Below are positions 1 to 12,759 of a DNA stretch of 64,000 nucleotides, piece by piece (position 1 is the first letter of the stretch; every line of letters begins with the position of its first letter). The position numbers and the translations under genes were made by a program. Location: positions 23,806,350 through 23,870,349 of the forward strand of contig CM055608.1 in NCBI GenBank assembly GCA_029379385.1. Reading direction: 5' to 3'. This DNA is from Quillaja saponaria. Its lineage: Eukaryota; Streptophyta; Magnoliopsida; Fabales; Quillajaceae. A model generated the notes under the pieces. It was not told the DNA's origin, made no database searches, and saw nothing but the letters and a program-made list of their open reading frames with translations.

Positions 1-326
1 ATGCGTTAACTGTCAAGGCTTTTCTTAATGATGATTGCCTTTTCAGTTATGCTTTGTGCTTAGCTTAATTGTGTTTTAAGTGTGCTATAATAAGGATGAC
101 ATTCCATGTATTAAAAAGTTTGTTAGTTATCTTTTTTGTACTCCTTTCGCTTTCGTTTCTAAGTTGTGTCAGCACTATCTTTTATTCATGCATCATTGAA
201 TTACTTTCAAGGAATATTAAATTAAAGGACTATAAATTTCTGTATGTCAAAAAGTATTTGACATGAATTTTTTATTTTCTTAAATAACCTTACAACTTTT
301 TAATACACTACATCTTACAAGACCAT
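1..326 (+). other. 3' flank of an upstream phylloplanin-like gene outside the window
   Basis: Bases 1-326 equal 21,905-22,230, the region starting 16 bases after the stop codon of gene A. A third gene of the array should therefore end just left of the window. The identity is without a visible mismatch up to base 327, after which the two copies differ every ten to twenty bases. The 65-codon open frame at 69-266 lies in this presumed 3' UTR and is not called a gene. Confidence 0.7.
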
Positions 327-468
327 TACGAATGAATAGATATTTAGTTAAAAACTAAGAAAAGGAAAAAGAAAAAAAATCGCGAATCTCTTAATTAATA
401 ACCTCAAACGTGTTGGTGGAAAGGTAAACCTTGCTCGAGGGAACACATACCAATGGAAAATCGGCTCA

Positions 469-842
469 TCTAGAATTCTTTATTGGTAGAATTCAAAGAA
501 TTCTTTATCGGTAGAATTCAAAGAATTCTTTTAATTTTAGTCATTCACACTATTTTTTTTTAAATCTTAACCATCCAAATAATTTAATTTTAAGTTCTTT
601 TATTTTATTTAATTAATAAATTTAATATTATATTAAAATATACCATATTTTTATTCTAAATCCTAACTCTAATCTTATCCTAATCCTAATCTTAACCCTA
701 ACCTTAACCTAATTCCAACCCTAACTCTAACCCCTATCCTAATTTTAATCATAAATTATTTGGGTAGTTGAGATTTAAAAAAATAACATGAATGACTAAG
801 ATTAAAAAAATTCTAGGGATTCTACCAACATAGAATGCTAGA
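469..842. mobile_element. Foldback MITE with telomere-like core, copy A
   Basis: The left arm (about 469-600: CTAGAATTCTTTATTGGTAG, then a TCTTAACCATCCAAATAATT stretch) is the inverse of the right arm (about 745-842). The loop at 659-745 is a degenerate run of CCTAA and CCCTAA units. No open frame. The target-site duplication is unclear. Confidence 0.65.
659..745 (+). repeat. Degenerate interstitial telomere-like repeat
   Basis: About fourteen imperfect CCCTAA-type units (CCTAACTCTAATC, CTTAACCCTAACC and similar) lie between the inverted arms of the foldback element. This is not a chromosome end, since it sits inside duplicated unique DNA. Confidence 0.7.
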
Positions 843-2939
843 GGATCTAAATCTGCAAAAGTTAGTACATTCAAAGAGTCTGATCCAATGTTGTTTTGTC
901 ACTTTCGACATAGCAAGATGGAGATAAGAATAACATAATTGTGAAAGAACAAAGGTGACTATAGCTAATGGCGGACCTTTGCTAAGGAGTAAGGCAACCT
1001 TCTAACAATTTTCATAGATTGAGAGCATAAACGATATTTACAGATTTAGCTATGTAGAAAAGCATGCTGTTGATCATCTATTACCGTTGTAATTAATGAT
1101 CGATCTTCTCGCTTGAAAGCCATAAAAAAGACCACTTAAAGAAACAAGGCATTTCCTACAAACTTTTTTGCCACAAACCCGGTTTGTTGGTAAAAACACC
1201 TTTTACCCATAAACTAAGAGACAAACTAGGAAAAACACTATACCGACAATAAGTTTGTCGGTATTTTGGAGCTTTTTTCCCCTCAAAATGTACCGCCAAA
1301 CCTATGTCTCTCAGTACTAAATTTTTAGTATTTACCCACAAACCTTAGTTTGTCGGTAACTTATGCTTTACTTTTTCCCATAAACTAACGTTTTTCGGTA
1401 AATTTTTTTTTTTTTCCCACAAACTATTGTTTGTTGGAAATTGGAACGCTGCATTTCGTTTATTTTTACCCATAAAAAAGTTTGATGGTGGTGGGTGTAA
1501 ATCCTAAATATATTATTTTCAAGAAACCATTTTCCCTCTGCCTTTACCTCCTACTTGAAATCCTTAGACCTCCACTGCAACACCCTAAGCTTCCATTGCA
1601 AATCCCCTCGCCCCCATATAAGAACCAGTCGAAAAGATGAAATTGTGGGTTTTCTGGGTGTCGATGTTGGGGAGTTCACCCACTGTTTTATGAGGCTAGC
1701 TTTAACATTGCTGACATTGGAAGCGAAAAAAGACTGAGATTGTTTGGAAGGTTGAAACGAGGAGTGGTTGGCATTGACTAACAAAGATTTCTTGGGATTT
1801 TTATTCAAACTTTGAGGTAGAGTAGAGGTTTAAGAGACAGGCTTGTGATAGTTAATATTTTGGGTTTTGGTTTAAGTTGGAGATGCAGCATCTAGTGAGT
1901 AAGGTTTTGGTAGATTTAGATTTTGAAGCTAGTGAGCACTTCATACTGTTTATCGTACTTTTCTGTTATTGAGAAAAAAAACTTTGCATTATTTGTGTGT
2001 GGTCTGACGAATCTCATTTTTTTTCGAATTGATTCCTTTAATAAGAGGAAAGCTCGGAATGCTTGGTACCCATTTTCTTGCTACTGGTTTGTTCCTGTCC
2101 CACTTTTGCTTTCCTCACTCCCGGGCTTACTGCAAAGGTCGAAGATTATGAACTCTATCTAGAAAGTTTTTTTTTTTTTTTTCTTTTAGCTTTATATTTC
2201 TAAAAGATGAACAGAAGTTATATGCCCTCTTTCCAGTTCCCATTATGTGAAACAAATTTATGCATTTATAAAGAGTTTGCACGAGTTGTAAGATCATTAA
2301 AATGGTAGATGCTATTGTTTAAATTAGAAATTTTTAGTTTGTGTATTGTAATCTTTATCTTCTATAATTTATTGTTGTTATATTTAGATTACTAGGCTTT
2401 ATTACTAAAAAAAATGCTAAGATAATATAAGTGGGCCGTCATTATTTAGTACACCTTATGAGTAGCCTTCCTTACTAGTTCACAATTTATCTTGATGTGA
2501 TTTAAAGAGAAAATTGCCACAAGATCAAGATTGAGATAAATATGTTTGAATTGAAAAAAATATATATAAGTATAATAATGCAATAAGTTGGTCACTGTAA
2601 TTGTACAAAACTCGAAGATGAAAGATAATGAGGTTCTAGTTTATGATCCTTAGTTCATTCATGTAATTATGTTGTCTCAAATTCTCAATCCCTAGCTAGC
2701 TCAAACTAGTAAACACTCACTATATATATATATACACTACTGTTTCTATGAGTTAATAATATTGGTGATATATCTATATGAAATGCCTTAATTCTGAGCT
2801 TTAACAGGAATTAGTTTTTGAAAGAAATTCTTATTACTGTTCATGCAACTTTTTTCTGTTTTTTTAATATAAGATTAGTATAAATGGCTTTAATTTAGCT
2901 CTTTCATTGATACTACTTTTCCTTGTTATGGGATATCTT

Positions 2940-3300
2940 AATCTTGTTGATATGTGGATACTAAAAGGAGATAAAGGGGATGTCTATAAGTGTTTTAGAA
3001 TTATTATAGTAAATGTGTTGATATGTGGGTACTAAAGGGAGATAAAGTTACCAAACTTTAGTAGAAATTAATGACAATTCAACATTTGTGGGATTTGCTA
3101 TTCTCGGGAGTCTTAAAGCCTATTTATTTTACCAAGACTGGCGAAGTACTAGTAATTTTTGGAAAAAAAGCGGCTTGCTCTCATAAGAATAAACAAGTTA
3201 TATAGCTATAATCCAATAGAGGAGACCTTTAAAAGAGATAGGTTGATGATTACCAGTACTGGGATAGTGATATTGCATATAATTAACGAAAGATTGTTGT
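2940..3300 (+). pseudogene. Second, more decayed copy of the F-box-associated-like fragment
   Basis: Direct repeat of 7,920-8,275 within the duplicated CACTA half. Indels and substitutions, for example one extra A in the GGAAAAAAAGCGG run and an early TAG after CCAAACTT, break the frame. It is absent from unit B because of the deletion there. Confidence 0.4.
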
Positions 3301-4097
3301 AGGAGCTAGCTTGAAATTAAGAAGTGTTGATGTTGAAAGTTTTAACCCATTTCCCACAAAACAACATAAGTGCTGAAAACATAAAATATAATACCACTGA
3401 TGCGGAATTTTTGCTTATGAACTGTTTTCTTTTCTTCAATAGGGGCATGTTGGTGGTTCTTCTAGTACTATAGCAGGTGATGAGGATGATAATGATCAAA
3501 TGAATGATGTCGATGATATTGATGATGTTGAAAGTTTAAAGTGAGGAATATTGACAATTATCACTATGAATGAATTCCACATTTCTGGTTTAATGTGAAC
3601 AATGTTCACAAAAGTAGTTATGAATGAATATATAATTTTTTTTTGGGATTTGTTGGCTTTTTTTTTATATATATATATATAAATGTATATATGAAAAACA
3701 GGTTAATGTATAGGTATTACTCACAGACCAAGTTTTTATCTGTGGGTAATACTTAAAAAGAAATATATGGTATGTGGGTAATAGGGTAATATCGATAAAC
3801 ATGGTTTGTGGGTAATATTGAAAAACTGATTTTGTGGGTAATAAGGACAAATGGCGTTTGTGGGTATTATCAACAACCATTTTTTTTTTTTTTTGTAGTA
3901 TTGACAAGCTCTCTATCTTTAAAAATATTTTACCCACAATTTTGTATGGATAGATTATTTGTCTGTGTCACCGATGATATAGTCATATGGTACATTTTTG
4001 TCGGAAATACCCACAAATGAGTTCCTACAACCCTTTTCGCATGAAAAGTTTGTCAGTAAGGTTTTTCTCATAAAGTTTGACCCTTTTTCCCACAAAC

Positions 4098-7000
4098 TCA
4101 AGAAATGTCTTTTAAATTTGTCTTTAGTTTCATGTTTCCTTCATAATCGTTATAAAAATTATTCTTATACTAGAAACTTTGTTTATATCATTATGTTAGG
4201 TTTTGAAAAATGGTTTTGTTTTTAAAGGTTTTTAACTTAGCTTGTTCAATTTATGATATATTTTTTCTCATTATAAGAAGTGCAAAAAGCATTTAGTTTG
4301 AACATATATTTTGTTTCAGAGTAATATAATTTTTGGGGTGGATATTATGAGCGAGTATTATTTTGTTAGAATAGCCATTGATGATTTTATTTATAGTTAA
4401 AGAAGCATTATGAATTTCGAGAATAATGAGAAAAGTGACTTTCCTTGAAAAACTGTAAATTAATTTGTAAAGAGAAACTGGTTAGATGCTTAAGTACGTT
4501 TTGATGCTTAGATTGATAGGTATTGTGGTTGTACATAGAAACTACTTTTGGTTTGGTTTTTTCTTGTATGATAAAATGTGATGTTTCTTAATTAAACAAT
4601 CTGCTAGGCATGAATTATTATTTTTAAATGGATTTTGTTTTAGAGAAGGATTCATTGTGGTTTATAGGTTGATCTTTTCCTTATGTTTCTTGTAAGAATT
4701 ACATCTGTTGTTGGTTGTGTTTAGTAGTAGTTATGATTAAAGGCTTATGGTTAGAAGTTGAGTTATTTTGTGAATCTCTAAAATGTATGTATGATTGATG
4801 CCGTTACAATTTTAGAGAGTTCTTTATTTCTTGGGTAATTCTGGTTGGTGAGGGTGCAAGTTTTGTCCTATAATGCAAATTCAAGATAATTAAGTTGAAG
4901 TTGAAGTTGGAGTTAGAGTTAGAGTTGGAGTTGGAGTTGGAATTGGAATTGGAGTTGGAGTTGGGTGTTGGTGTTGTTGTTGGTGTTGGCTAGGGGGGTT
5001 AAGTTGAATTTTAAGGTTATAATTTCTTAGTATTCATCGATGTCTTCGGTGGCTATCCTTTTAGGTGTGTTGGTCTTAAGGGTAGAACTTAGATAAGATT
5101 GTTTGAGAGATATCTTATTCTTGTTGTTATAAGCTAAATAGTTGGTTTTAGATTTTTTTGCGATTTCAAAGAGTTTTCTTCGTGTCACACCCTCAGGTGG
5201 AGGTATGACTGGCTAGAGAAATGGAAAATCATACTCCCGTAGCCCTGAACACTCACATATTGTACGTCTCTAACTTATAAACACATTACAGTTAAACTAC
5301 TAAAATATTATTGTATTAAAATAAAGTTCGTACTCGACTATTAAACATAAAACTATTACTGAAAATATTGGCAATAGTTTCCCGTAAGATGAACATACCC
5401 ACAATACATATAATCAACCTGTTTACAAAGTCAACAGTAAAACATAGTATCAGAATATACAAAGGAGTTCTGCTCCTAATAAAACATGAAATCACTATGG
5501 TGAATTCAATATATATCTAACAGCAATGCATAAAACCTAAAGTGATTGCAAGTGTCGTTCCCTATGCTCCAAGTGTGTGATTTTTGAGATATACTTTGAC
5601 GCAGCAGAGTCGGTAGGTAGCAAATTCTATCATGGCCAATAATAGTTTCTTGAAGACTAAAAGAAAATGACAGGGTAATGAGTGAATCGCAAGGACTTAG
5701 TGAGCAAACTATATACCCTAAGGGTACTAGCATCACACAACACATATACCATAGTTTAAACTCGTATTTAAATTACTTATGGACACATGTAATTATAATT
5801 ATCATACTATCACAATTCACGCATTTCACAAATTTTAACATATCAATCAAATCATACAAACAAACAAACAAATAAACAAATAAAGAGCCAACGAGTAACT
5901 CAGGCCCGTACAACAGTATCTCCCCTCCACTGGGCATTTACATGCCTACACAACAAGTTAATTTTCCGTACATAATCTATTCTACTGGGGTTGAGTACTC
6001 AATCTTTTCAAAATATTTATTAGAATCAGAATAACACATAATTTCAAATCAACATATCCTAGGTGCACCTGGATTTCAATTTCGGAAATAAAATCATTTC
6101 TCAAAAAAATCTCAATTTTGTTGGCCCTTATCAATCACACTTAATATCAAGCAAAAATATTTTTAATTAAATCACTAAAATAATATACTTGCGTATTTCT
6201 CAATATAACACATTAATTCAAATATAAACATAATTACACATGATAATCCGGCAACCATAGGGCACGTAATTCACTTACAAAGATCACAGATTCCGTTCGT
6301 CCTCCCGCCTAAACTGTGACTGTGGTGATGTATCTTCGATACGATCCCGAACCGAAAATCATAAATTTACATATTACTAAAGATAATCACTTCATAATTA
6401 ATTCCATAATTCATAATTCATTATTTAATTGTTGAGACTTATATGAACAAACTTTCATGTATATAATACTGTATGAATTCTCGTACATCTTCTGTTCATT
6501 ATTTTAGATTGTACGAATCCCCATCATTTTTGTATTAATCATATTTCACTTTTTGAATTAATTACTTAAAGTTTAATAAAAATTGAAATTATACTTTCTA
6601 GTACTTACTAGTAGCTATTAAATATGCGTATATATATATATATATAAAGGTTCATTACCCTTTATTATTTATTATTGATTTCAAATGTCAATTCTTTTAC
6701 CTTGCATAATTTGTTTTTACAAGTTCAATAACCATACAACTTAATTTAATTGAATCTCCATTTTTTTTTTATAGTTAGGAACCATGCTCAATATCACATA
6801 AGACTCACGGTTCAAGCTCCATTTACCCTTTCATCCTCCTCCGTGCCCTCCTACACTAAACTATCAAACTTTCCTTTCCTTTAAAGTTCAACATCAGCTA
6901 CCAAAAGGAAATTGGCAACCAAGTTGCTGCCCAAAACAGGGGATAGCAGCTGGGTTGATAATTTCAGCTCCAAACTGAACACACTTCTAACCAACCTTCA

Positions 7001-7507
7001 AGTTGAATCCACCATTTCAGACTAACTAAACTTACAGCCATATTCACAGAACAGAATAAGAAAGGAAGGAGATCAACCACCCAAAACAGGGCCACTGAAA
7101 TTTCTGCTCTACACTTGCTGCTGCCTCTCTTTAAGCTTGATTCTTAGTTCAAGCACACATCATACGAACCATAGGCAGGAAGAACCCAGCTGCTTGATCA
7201 AAGAATAAAGCAACCCATGCCAATCAGTCAAGAAAATAATTACACAGCAACAGGGGAAGGCAGATCGGTTTCACCCATGAACAAAATTGAAAGTGGAATT
7301 AATACCTTGACAGCAACCAAAGTAGAAGAAACCCCCCAGAAATTTTGGACAATTCCTGTCTAAGAGGTGAAGTCGATGATGGAGGAGAAGAGACTATAGT
7401 CTCGGCAGCCACACTTAGGAGAACGGATGGAAAACAAAAGAAGAAAATAAATGGATTGATTAAAATATTTGGTCCACTCATTAACAATTTTTAATTTGTG
7501 TGGCTTA
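4098..7507. mobile_element. LTR-derived segment inserted in CACTA 1 of unit A
   Basis: 4,098-5,182 matches the 3' part of the long solo LTR (16,824-17,860 and 32,900-33,915). 5,183-7,507 matches the nested minus-strand LTR of unit B (33,916 to about 36,250), including its end TGTCACACCCTC. The segment stops short of the nested LTR's other end. Both joins fall inside CACTA sequence. The left join shares AGAAATGTC with the normal CACTA 3' end. Confidence 0.65.
4893..4989 (+). repeat. GTTGGA/GTTGGT hexanucleotide microsatellite (displaced LTR copy)
   Basis: An imperfect run of GTTGRA, GTTAGA and GTTGGT units. It is the counterpart of the runs at 17,622 and 33,698. Confidence 0.8.
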
Positions 7508-7919
7508 TATAAGGTTGAATTGAAAAAAAATATAAAAGTATAGTAATGCAGTAAGTTGGTCACTGTAATTGTACAAAACTCGAAGAAGAAAGATAATGAG
7601 GTTCTAGTTTATGATCCTTAGTTCATTCATGTAATTATGTTGTCTCAAATTCTCAATCCCTAGCTAGCTCAAACTAGTAAACACTCACTATATATATATA
7701 TATATACACTACTGTTTCTATGAGTTAATAATATTGGTGATATATCTATATGAAATGCCTTAATTCTGAGCTTTAAGAGGAATTAGTTTTTGAAAGAAAT
7801 TCTTATTACTGTTCATGCAACTTTTTTCTGTTTTTTTGGTACGCGATTAATATAAATGGATTTAATTTAGCTCTTTCATTGATACTAATTTTCCTTTGTT
7901 TATGGGATATCTTAATCTT

Positions 7920-8275
7920 GTTGACATGTGGATACTAAAGGGAGATAAAGGGGATGTCTATGTGTGTTTTAGAATTATTATGGTAAATGTGTTGATATGT
8001 GTGTACTAAAGGGAGATAAAGGTACCAAACTTTTGAAGAAATTAATGACAATTCAGCATTTGTGGGATTTGCTATTCTTGGGAGTCATAAAGCCTATATA
8101 TTTTACAAAGAATGGCGAAGTACTAGTAATTTTTGGAAAAAAGCAGCTTGCTCTCATAAGAACAAACAAGTTATATAGCTATAATCCAATAGAGGAGACC
8201 TTTAAAAGAGATAGGTTGATGGTTACCAGTACTGGGATAGTGATATTGCATATAATTAACGAGAGATTGTTGTAA
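7920..8275 (+). pseudogene. F-box-associated domain-like fragment captured in CACTA 1
   Basis: A 92-codon open frame (7,997-8,275) reads a block like the C-terminal part of plant F-box-associated (FBA) domains. It contains a DMWILKGDKG-like strand (just before, in another frame), then TIQHLWDLL, IKPIYFTKNGEVLVIF and YNPIEETFK. The family pattern is a W-V/I-M/L-K strand, then KP..F.KNGEVLL and Y.P...T.K. The WILKGDKG block is doubled with a frame change. There is no F-box and no start context. F-box proteins are SCF ubiquitin-ligase substrate receptors, but this piece is too short to act as one. The assignment rests on motif memory only, so it is a moderate-confidence call. Confidence 0.4.
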
Positions 8276-9230
8276 GAGCTAGCTTGGAATTAAGAAGTGT
8301 TGATGTTGAAAGTTTCAACACATTTACCACAAAACAATGTAAGGGTTGAAAAAATAAAATATAATACCACTGATGTGGAATTAGTTTTTGCTTATGAACT
8401 GTTTTCTTTTCTTCAACAAGGGCATGTTGGTGGTTCTTCTAGTACTATAGCAGGCAATATGAGAATGATAATGATCAAATGAATGATGTTGAAAGTTTAA
8501 CATGAGGAATATTGACAATTATCACTATGAATGAATTCCACATTTCTGGTTTAATGTGAACAATGTCCACAAAAGTCATTATGAATGAATATATAATTTT
8601 TTTTTTTGGGAATTTGTTGTCTTTTTTATTTATTAATATTTATAAATGTGTAAATGAAAAAACAGGTTAATGTATGGGTATTACTCACAAACCAAGTTTT
8701 TGTCGGTGGGTAATACTTAAAAAGAAATATATGGTCTGTGGGTAATAAGGAATATCGACAAACGTGGTTTGTGGGTAATACTGAAAAATTTACTTTGTGG
8801 GTGATACCGACAAACGGTGGGTATTATCAACAACCGTTATGTTTGTTGGTAGTATAACAAACTCTCCATTCTAAAAATATTTTACCCACAATTTTGTATA
8901 GATAGATTATTTGTCGGTATCACTGACGATATAGTCAAACAACACATTTTTGTCGGAAATACCCACAAATGAGTTCCGACAACCCTTTTCCATGAAAAGT
9001 TTGTCAGCAATGTTTTTCTTACAAACTTTGACCCTTTTTCCCACAAACTCAGTCTATCAGAAATGTCAATTTTTCTTGTAGTGGACATAGTAAAAAATAG
9101 ACATTTTGGCTATGTCAATAGAAATGTTGGATGAATTTTGAGGGGTTCAGAATAAGCATTTATTTCTTTCTTAATTATAGGACTCCAACCATACAAGGCA
9201 ATGAAACCAAACAAGATGAAAACAAACATA

Positions 9231-9430
9231 CACTACAAGAAATGGAGTTATTTGCGTCTGCTATATGCAGATGTAATTAATCATCTATGTCTCTATCCAT
9301 GCACAGTTAATTCTTAGCGTTTGTTTCCAAACACATTAATACTATACTCAAATACTATTTTTACATCTGCGCAAACGCAGAACTAATCTGCATTTATCTT
9401 ACTGCATCTGCTAAGCAGACGCAACATACA
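9231..9430. mobile_element. Left end of a second CACTA element, unit A
   Basis: Begins CACTACAAGAAATGG, followed by subterminal motifs TGCGTCTGC and GCAGACGCAA in both orientations. I found no convincing right end. A TAGTG followed by ATA (the base triplet before 9,231) at about 13,141-13,148 is the only candidate, and it lacks the inner TIR bases. It probably belongs with the repeat array and dead gene that follow. Confidence 0.55.
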
Positions 9431-9764
9431 AAATCTAATAATTATTTGTCACGTATAAGAGTCTGGCATTTAGATGCTGAAAATTTAAATTTTATATTTT
9501 ATATTTAAATTTTAAATTTTATAGAAATAAAAATAGTATTAAAAAATGACAATATTATTTATAATAAATAAACAAATACATAAATCTGATAATCATTATC
9601 TTCTAATCCTAAGTCTTCGTCATCTCGAGCTTGTTGTTTGTCAACCTAACTAAGGTGTGAAGATTCGAATGTAGGAGGCGAAACCAAAATAATCAAAACA
9701 AATAAGGTATAAGATATATTTAACTTAATATGCATATAAGTTAAAACTCTAACTTACAGAAATT

Positions 9765-11045
9765 TTGAAATTAAAAATTTAGCCTAATATCCTAACCCTT
9801 GATCCAAATATATTTTCCTTTCTTTCTACCGGTCTTATTTGTTCTTATGATTATACTAGTACTCCCGGAATTAGAAATAGAAGTATATTTGACAAGTTTT
9901 TGAAGTGAAACTAAAAGTTTGACCTAATATCCTAATTGTTGATCCAAATCGATTTTTTATTTTTCCTACAGTTCTTATTCTTCCCCACATCATGCATGTA
10001 CTTTGTGAATTCAAAACAGACTTATATTTTATCGTTTTGTCCCCGAACTCAAACTTCTAAAGTTTTTTTTTGAAATTAAAAGTTTAGCCTAATATCCTAA
10101 CCGTTGATCAAAATAAATTTATGTTTCTTCCTACAGGTTCTGCTTATCCTCATGGTCATGTTGGTACTCTCGAAATCCAAAACATACTTATATTTGACTG
10201 TTTTGCCCAACAAATTCTAACTTTTAAAGTTTTGAAATTGAAAGTTTGGCCAAATATCCTAACTGTTGATCCAAATTGATTTTATTTCTTTGAATAAATC
10301 TTATTCGTCCCCACAGTTATATCGATACTCCTAGGATTCAAAATGAATTTGTATTTGACCATTTGCCCCCAAACCTAAACTTTCAAATTTTTTTCCTTGA
10401 AGGTAAAAGTTTAGCCTAATATCATAAACGTTGATCCAAATAAAATTTCGTTTCTTTTTACAACTCTTATCAGTCCCCACGATAGTGCCGGTGTTCTTGG
10501 AACCCGAAAAGAAGTTGTAATTGACATTTTTGCCTCTCAAACCTAAACTTTCAAAGTTTTTATCTTGAAATTAAAAGTTTGGCCTAATATCCTAAACTAT
10601 TGATCCAAATAGTTTTTTGTTTCTTCCTTAAAGTCTTATTTGTTCCCATGGTTATATATGTATTCCCAAAATTCAAAACAGACTTTTATTTGACTTCCCA
10701 CCTCCCCCAGAACCTAAACTTTCAAAACATTTTCCTTGAAACTAAAAGTTTAGCCTAAGATCCTAACCACTAAACTAAGTGGAATTCTGTTTTATCGTAC
10801 AACACTTATTTTTCCCATGGGTCAGGTAGGTACTCTCGAATCCACAGACTTGTATTGGTTCATTTTCCCCCAAACACAAACTTTCAAAGTTTTTGCCTTA
10901 AAACTAAAAGTTTAGTCTAATATCTTAGTTGTTGATTCAAATAGATTTATATTTCTTCATACAAGTCTTAATTGTCCCCATGGTTATGTTGGTACTCTCT
11001 GAATCTGAAACAGACATGTATTTATCCATTTTTTTCCTCGAACCT
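9765..11045 (+). repeat. Tandem array of about 165-bp units, unit A
   Basis: Eight diverged units, each with AAAGTTTAGCCTAATATCCT, then a TTGATCCAAAT box, a TTTCTTCCTACAGTTCTTAT box and a polyC-rich CCCCAAACC box. The conserved box recurs near 9,773, 9,910, 10,077, 10,240, 10,404, 10,573, 10,743 and 10,905, so the period is mostly 162-170 bases. No coding sense was found. Confidence 0.8.
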
Positions 11046-11154
11046 AATTTTACAATGTTTTTGCATTTATACAATAACAAAGTAAAACGTTTGCATTTAC
11101 AAAATAAAATTAAAAGAATACGTACCTCAGCTGGTTGAGGTGACAGTGTCAGAG

Positions 11155-12759
11155 TCAGTGGATGTACCCCAGTTCTCTCTTAACTAACTTATATATGAAC
11201 ACCATATGCTTTAGAGTGAATTCTAGAGGAGATGGAGATGCAGCAGAAGTCATTCTAGAGTAGTCAACAATGATGGTAGAAGATAAGAACCTGACTTTGC
11301 CCTGTACTTGATCGAAATTGATAGAACCGGAAAAGTCGTAAATGAGACCTTTCTTCTTGCAACCTACTAGCTTCACAAAGAGAGCTAGGTCCCTCACATA
11401 GGACTCTCAGCTGGTGTATAACACTGTCCTCCTGGTTAGTGCTAGATTGCCCTATCTCTAGCTTTGAAGTTTAAAATCTTCCTATAAATGAAAAACAGTA
11501 AGGGTTTCCAATTAATCAAGCATGTAATGTGCTATATATGTTAACAGAAAACAATTATGTAAAACAAAAAATACTAATATTGATGGTCTTCGATTTCGTG
11601 TTAGCAAAATCACCAAACTTTCTCTTGTGAGTGCGATCAAAAACCTAAATAACTATATATTATCTACCCAACTATTTCTCCTGTACGAAAAAATATATAA
11701 CTAATATTGATTAAATAAAACATTATTAACGAGTCACTTCAAGTAAATAGTTGTGTTGATAGAGCCAGATGCATGGTGAATAAGCTCACCACCCACTCGC
11801 CTATATGCATCCATCATTTGACAGTGCCTCTGGAAGTTAGGGCTTGCGTACTTGTCACAATATCTCCCACCAATCTTATGTGATCTAATATGGGGGCCCC
11901 TCCTCATTCCAAGCTATCGATACAACATAAATTACAAAACAAAATCAAATTGTCACTAATTTAATAATGTAACAAATTCAAATTAAAACTTAAAAACAAT
12001 ATAATTGAACTTACAATAAATCATTATAGCAACAGGCCTTCGACTTCTAAGGGAACTTTCAATAGTGGAAGATCGGACATGGAAGCTACTTCATGACAAC
12101 ACCAGAAATGGTAATACCCACTTTTATATCTTTGGGGTCATCCCCAATAAATGTTCTGTAATATAAAAAAAAAGTTACTCATGTAAGAAAAATACAATAT
12201 ATAAATACAATTGAATAAAAAATATAAAAATTATTTACATGTCTCCAGTTATGTGAATGAGTGGGCAATCCTCCTTAAGGAGGGGCAATCTTATTCTTGC
12301 CCATCCACCTCCATTGTGCGCTCGTTGCACACTAAGTGACGTCACCCTTCTCATGAGGGACGTCGTCTTCCACACGAGGCTCAAGATTGGCCCCATGCTC
12401 GACATCTTTATGACTTGAAGCTGCAATACAAATTAAGTACATGTAAGAAGCTAAGAGCAATGAAATTCATAAAAAATCAATGAATAAATTAAAAAATCAT
12501 TCTGAAACAAAATTTAACTTAGATGTCAATACAGATCTTGAGCTCGATAGGATCTTATCTGAGCCCACATCAAATAGGTTCCGAATCTGCTCTAAGAATA
12601 AAGCAAGTAACAGAATATGAAAAGGTAAAGCTACAACTATAGAGGGAGGTGAAGCGTAGTTGTAGAGGGAGAAGTCAAGACTGTGGAAGGAGATGAAGCC
12701 ACTGACGAAGATAAAGATCCACGACGTTCTTAGAGGAGCATAGCATAATCTCTAGGCAT
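11155..12759 (-). pseudogene. Dead multi-exon gene, probably transposon-derived, unit A
   Basis: Minus-strand coding-like pieces appear in both units in the same order: a start MPRDYAMLL at 12,759, a Ser/Pro-rich stretch, SHKDVEHG...EDDVPHEKGDV (about 12,350-12,420), LPLLKEDCPLIHITGD (about 12,240-12,290), TFIGDDPKDIKVGITISG (about 12,100-12,160), RSHKIGGRYCDKY...HHASGSI (about 11,760-11,890) and LALFVKLVGCKKKG (about 11,330-11,395). Stops, frame changes and intron-like gaps separate them. Position downstream of a CACTA end and the general layout suggest a plant En/Spm-class (Ptta-like) protein gene, but I do not recognise a definite domain. Confidence 0.4.

Larger units (their letters stand above)
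1133..9083. mobile_element. CACTA (En/Spm-type) transposon 1, copy A, rearranged
   Basis: The left end is CACTTAAAGAAAC, a mutated CACTACAAGAAA; copy B keeps the standard form. The right end is TTTTTCTTGTAGTG. Both sides carry the 3-bp duplication GAC (1,130-1,132 and 9,084-9,086), as expected of CACTA elements. Subterminal zones (about 1,150-1,500, 3,700-4,100 and 8,650-9,083) are packed with ACCCACAAAC and TTTGTCGGTA motifs in both orientations. No transposase frame was seen. The interior holds two copies of the 3' half (about 2,545-4,097 and 7,510-9,083), split by 3.4 kb of LTR-derived sequence (4,098-7,507). Gene-like F-box sequence lies in each half copy. Confidence 0.8.

Noticed and set aside
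69..266. 65-codon frame, repeated identically at 21,973-22,170, hydrophobic N-terminus
   Set aside because: It lies in the presumed 3' UTR of phylloplanin-like genes. The identity reflects the perfect DNA duplicate, not selection on a protein.
9765..11045. CRISPR-like array
   Set aside because: Units are about 165 bases, diverged along their whole length, and in plant nuclear DNA. There is no repeat-spacer pattern.
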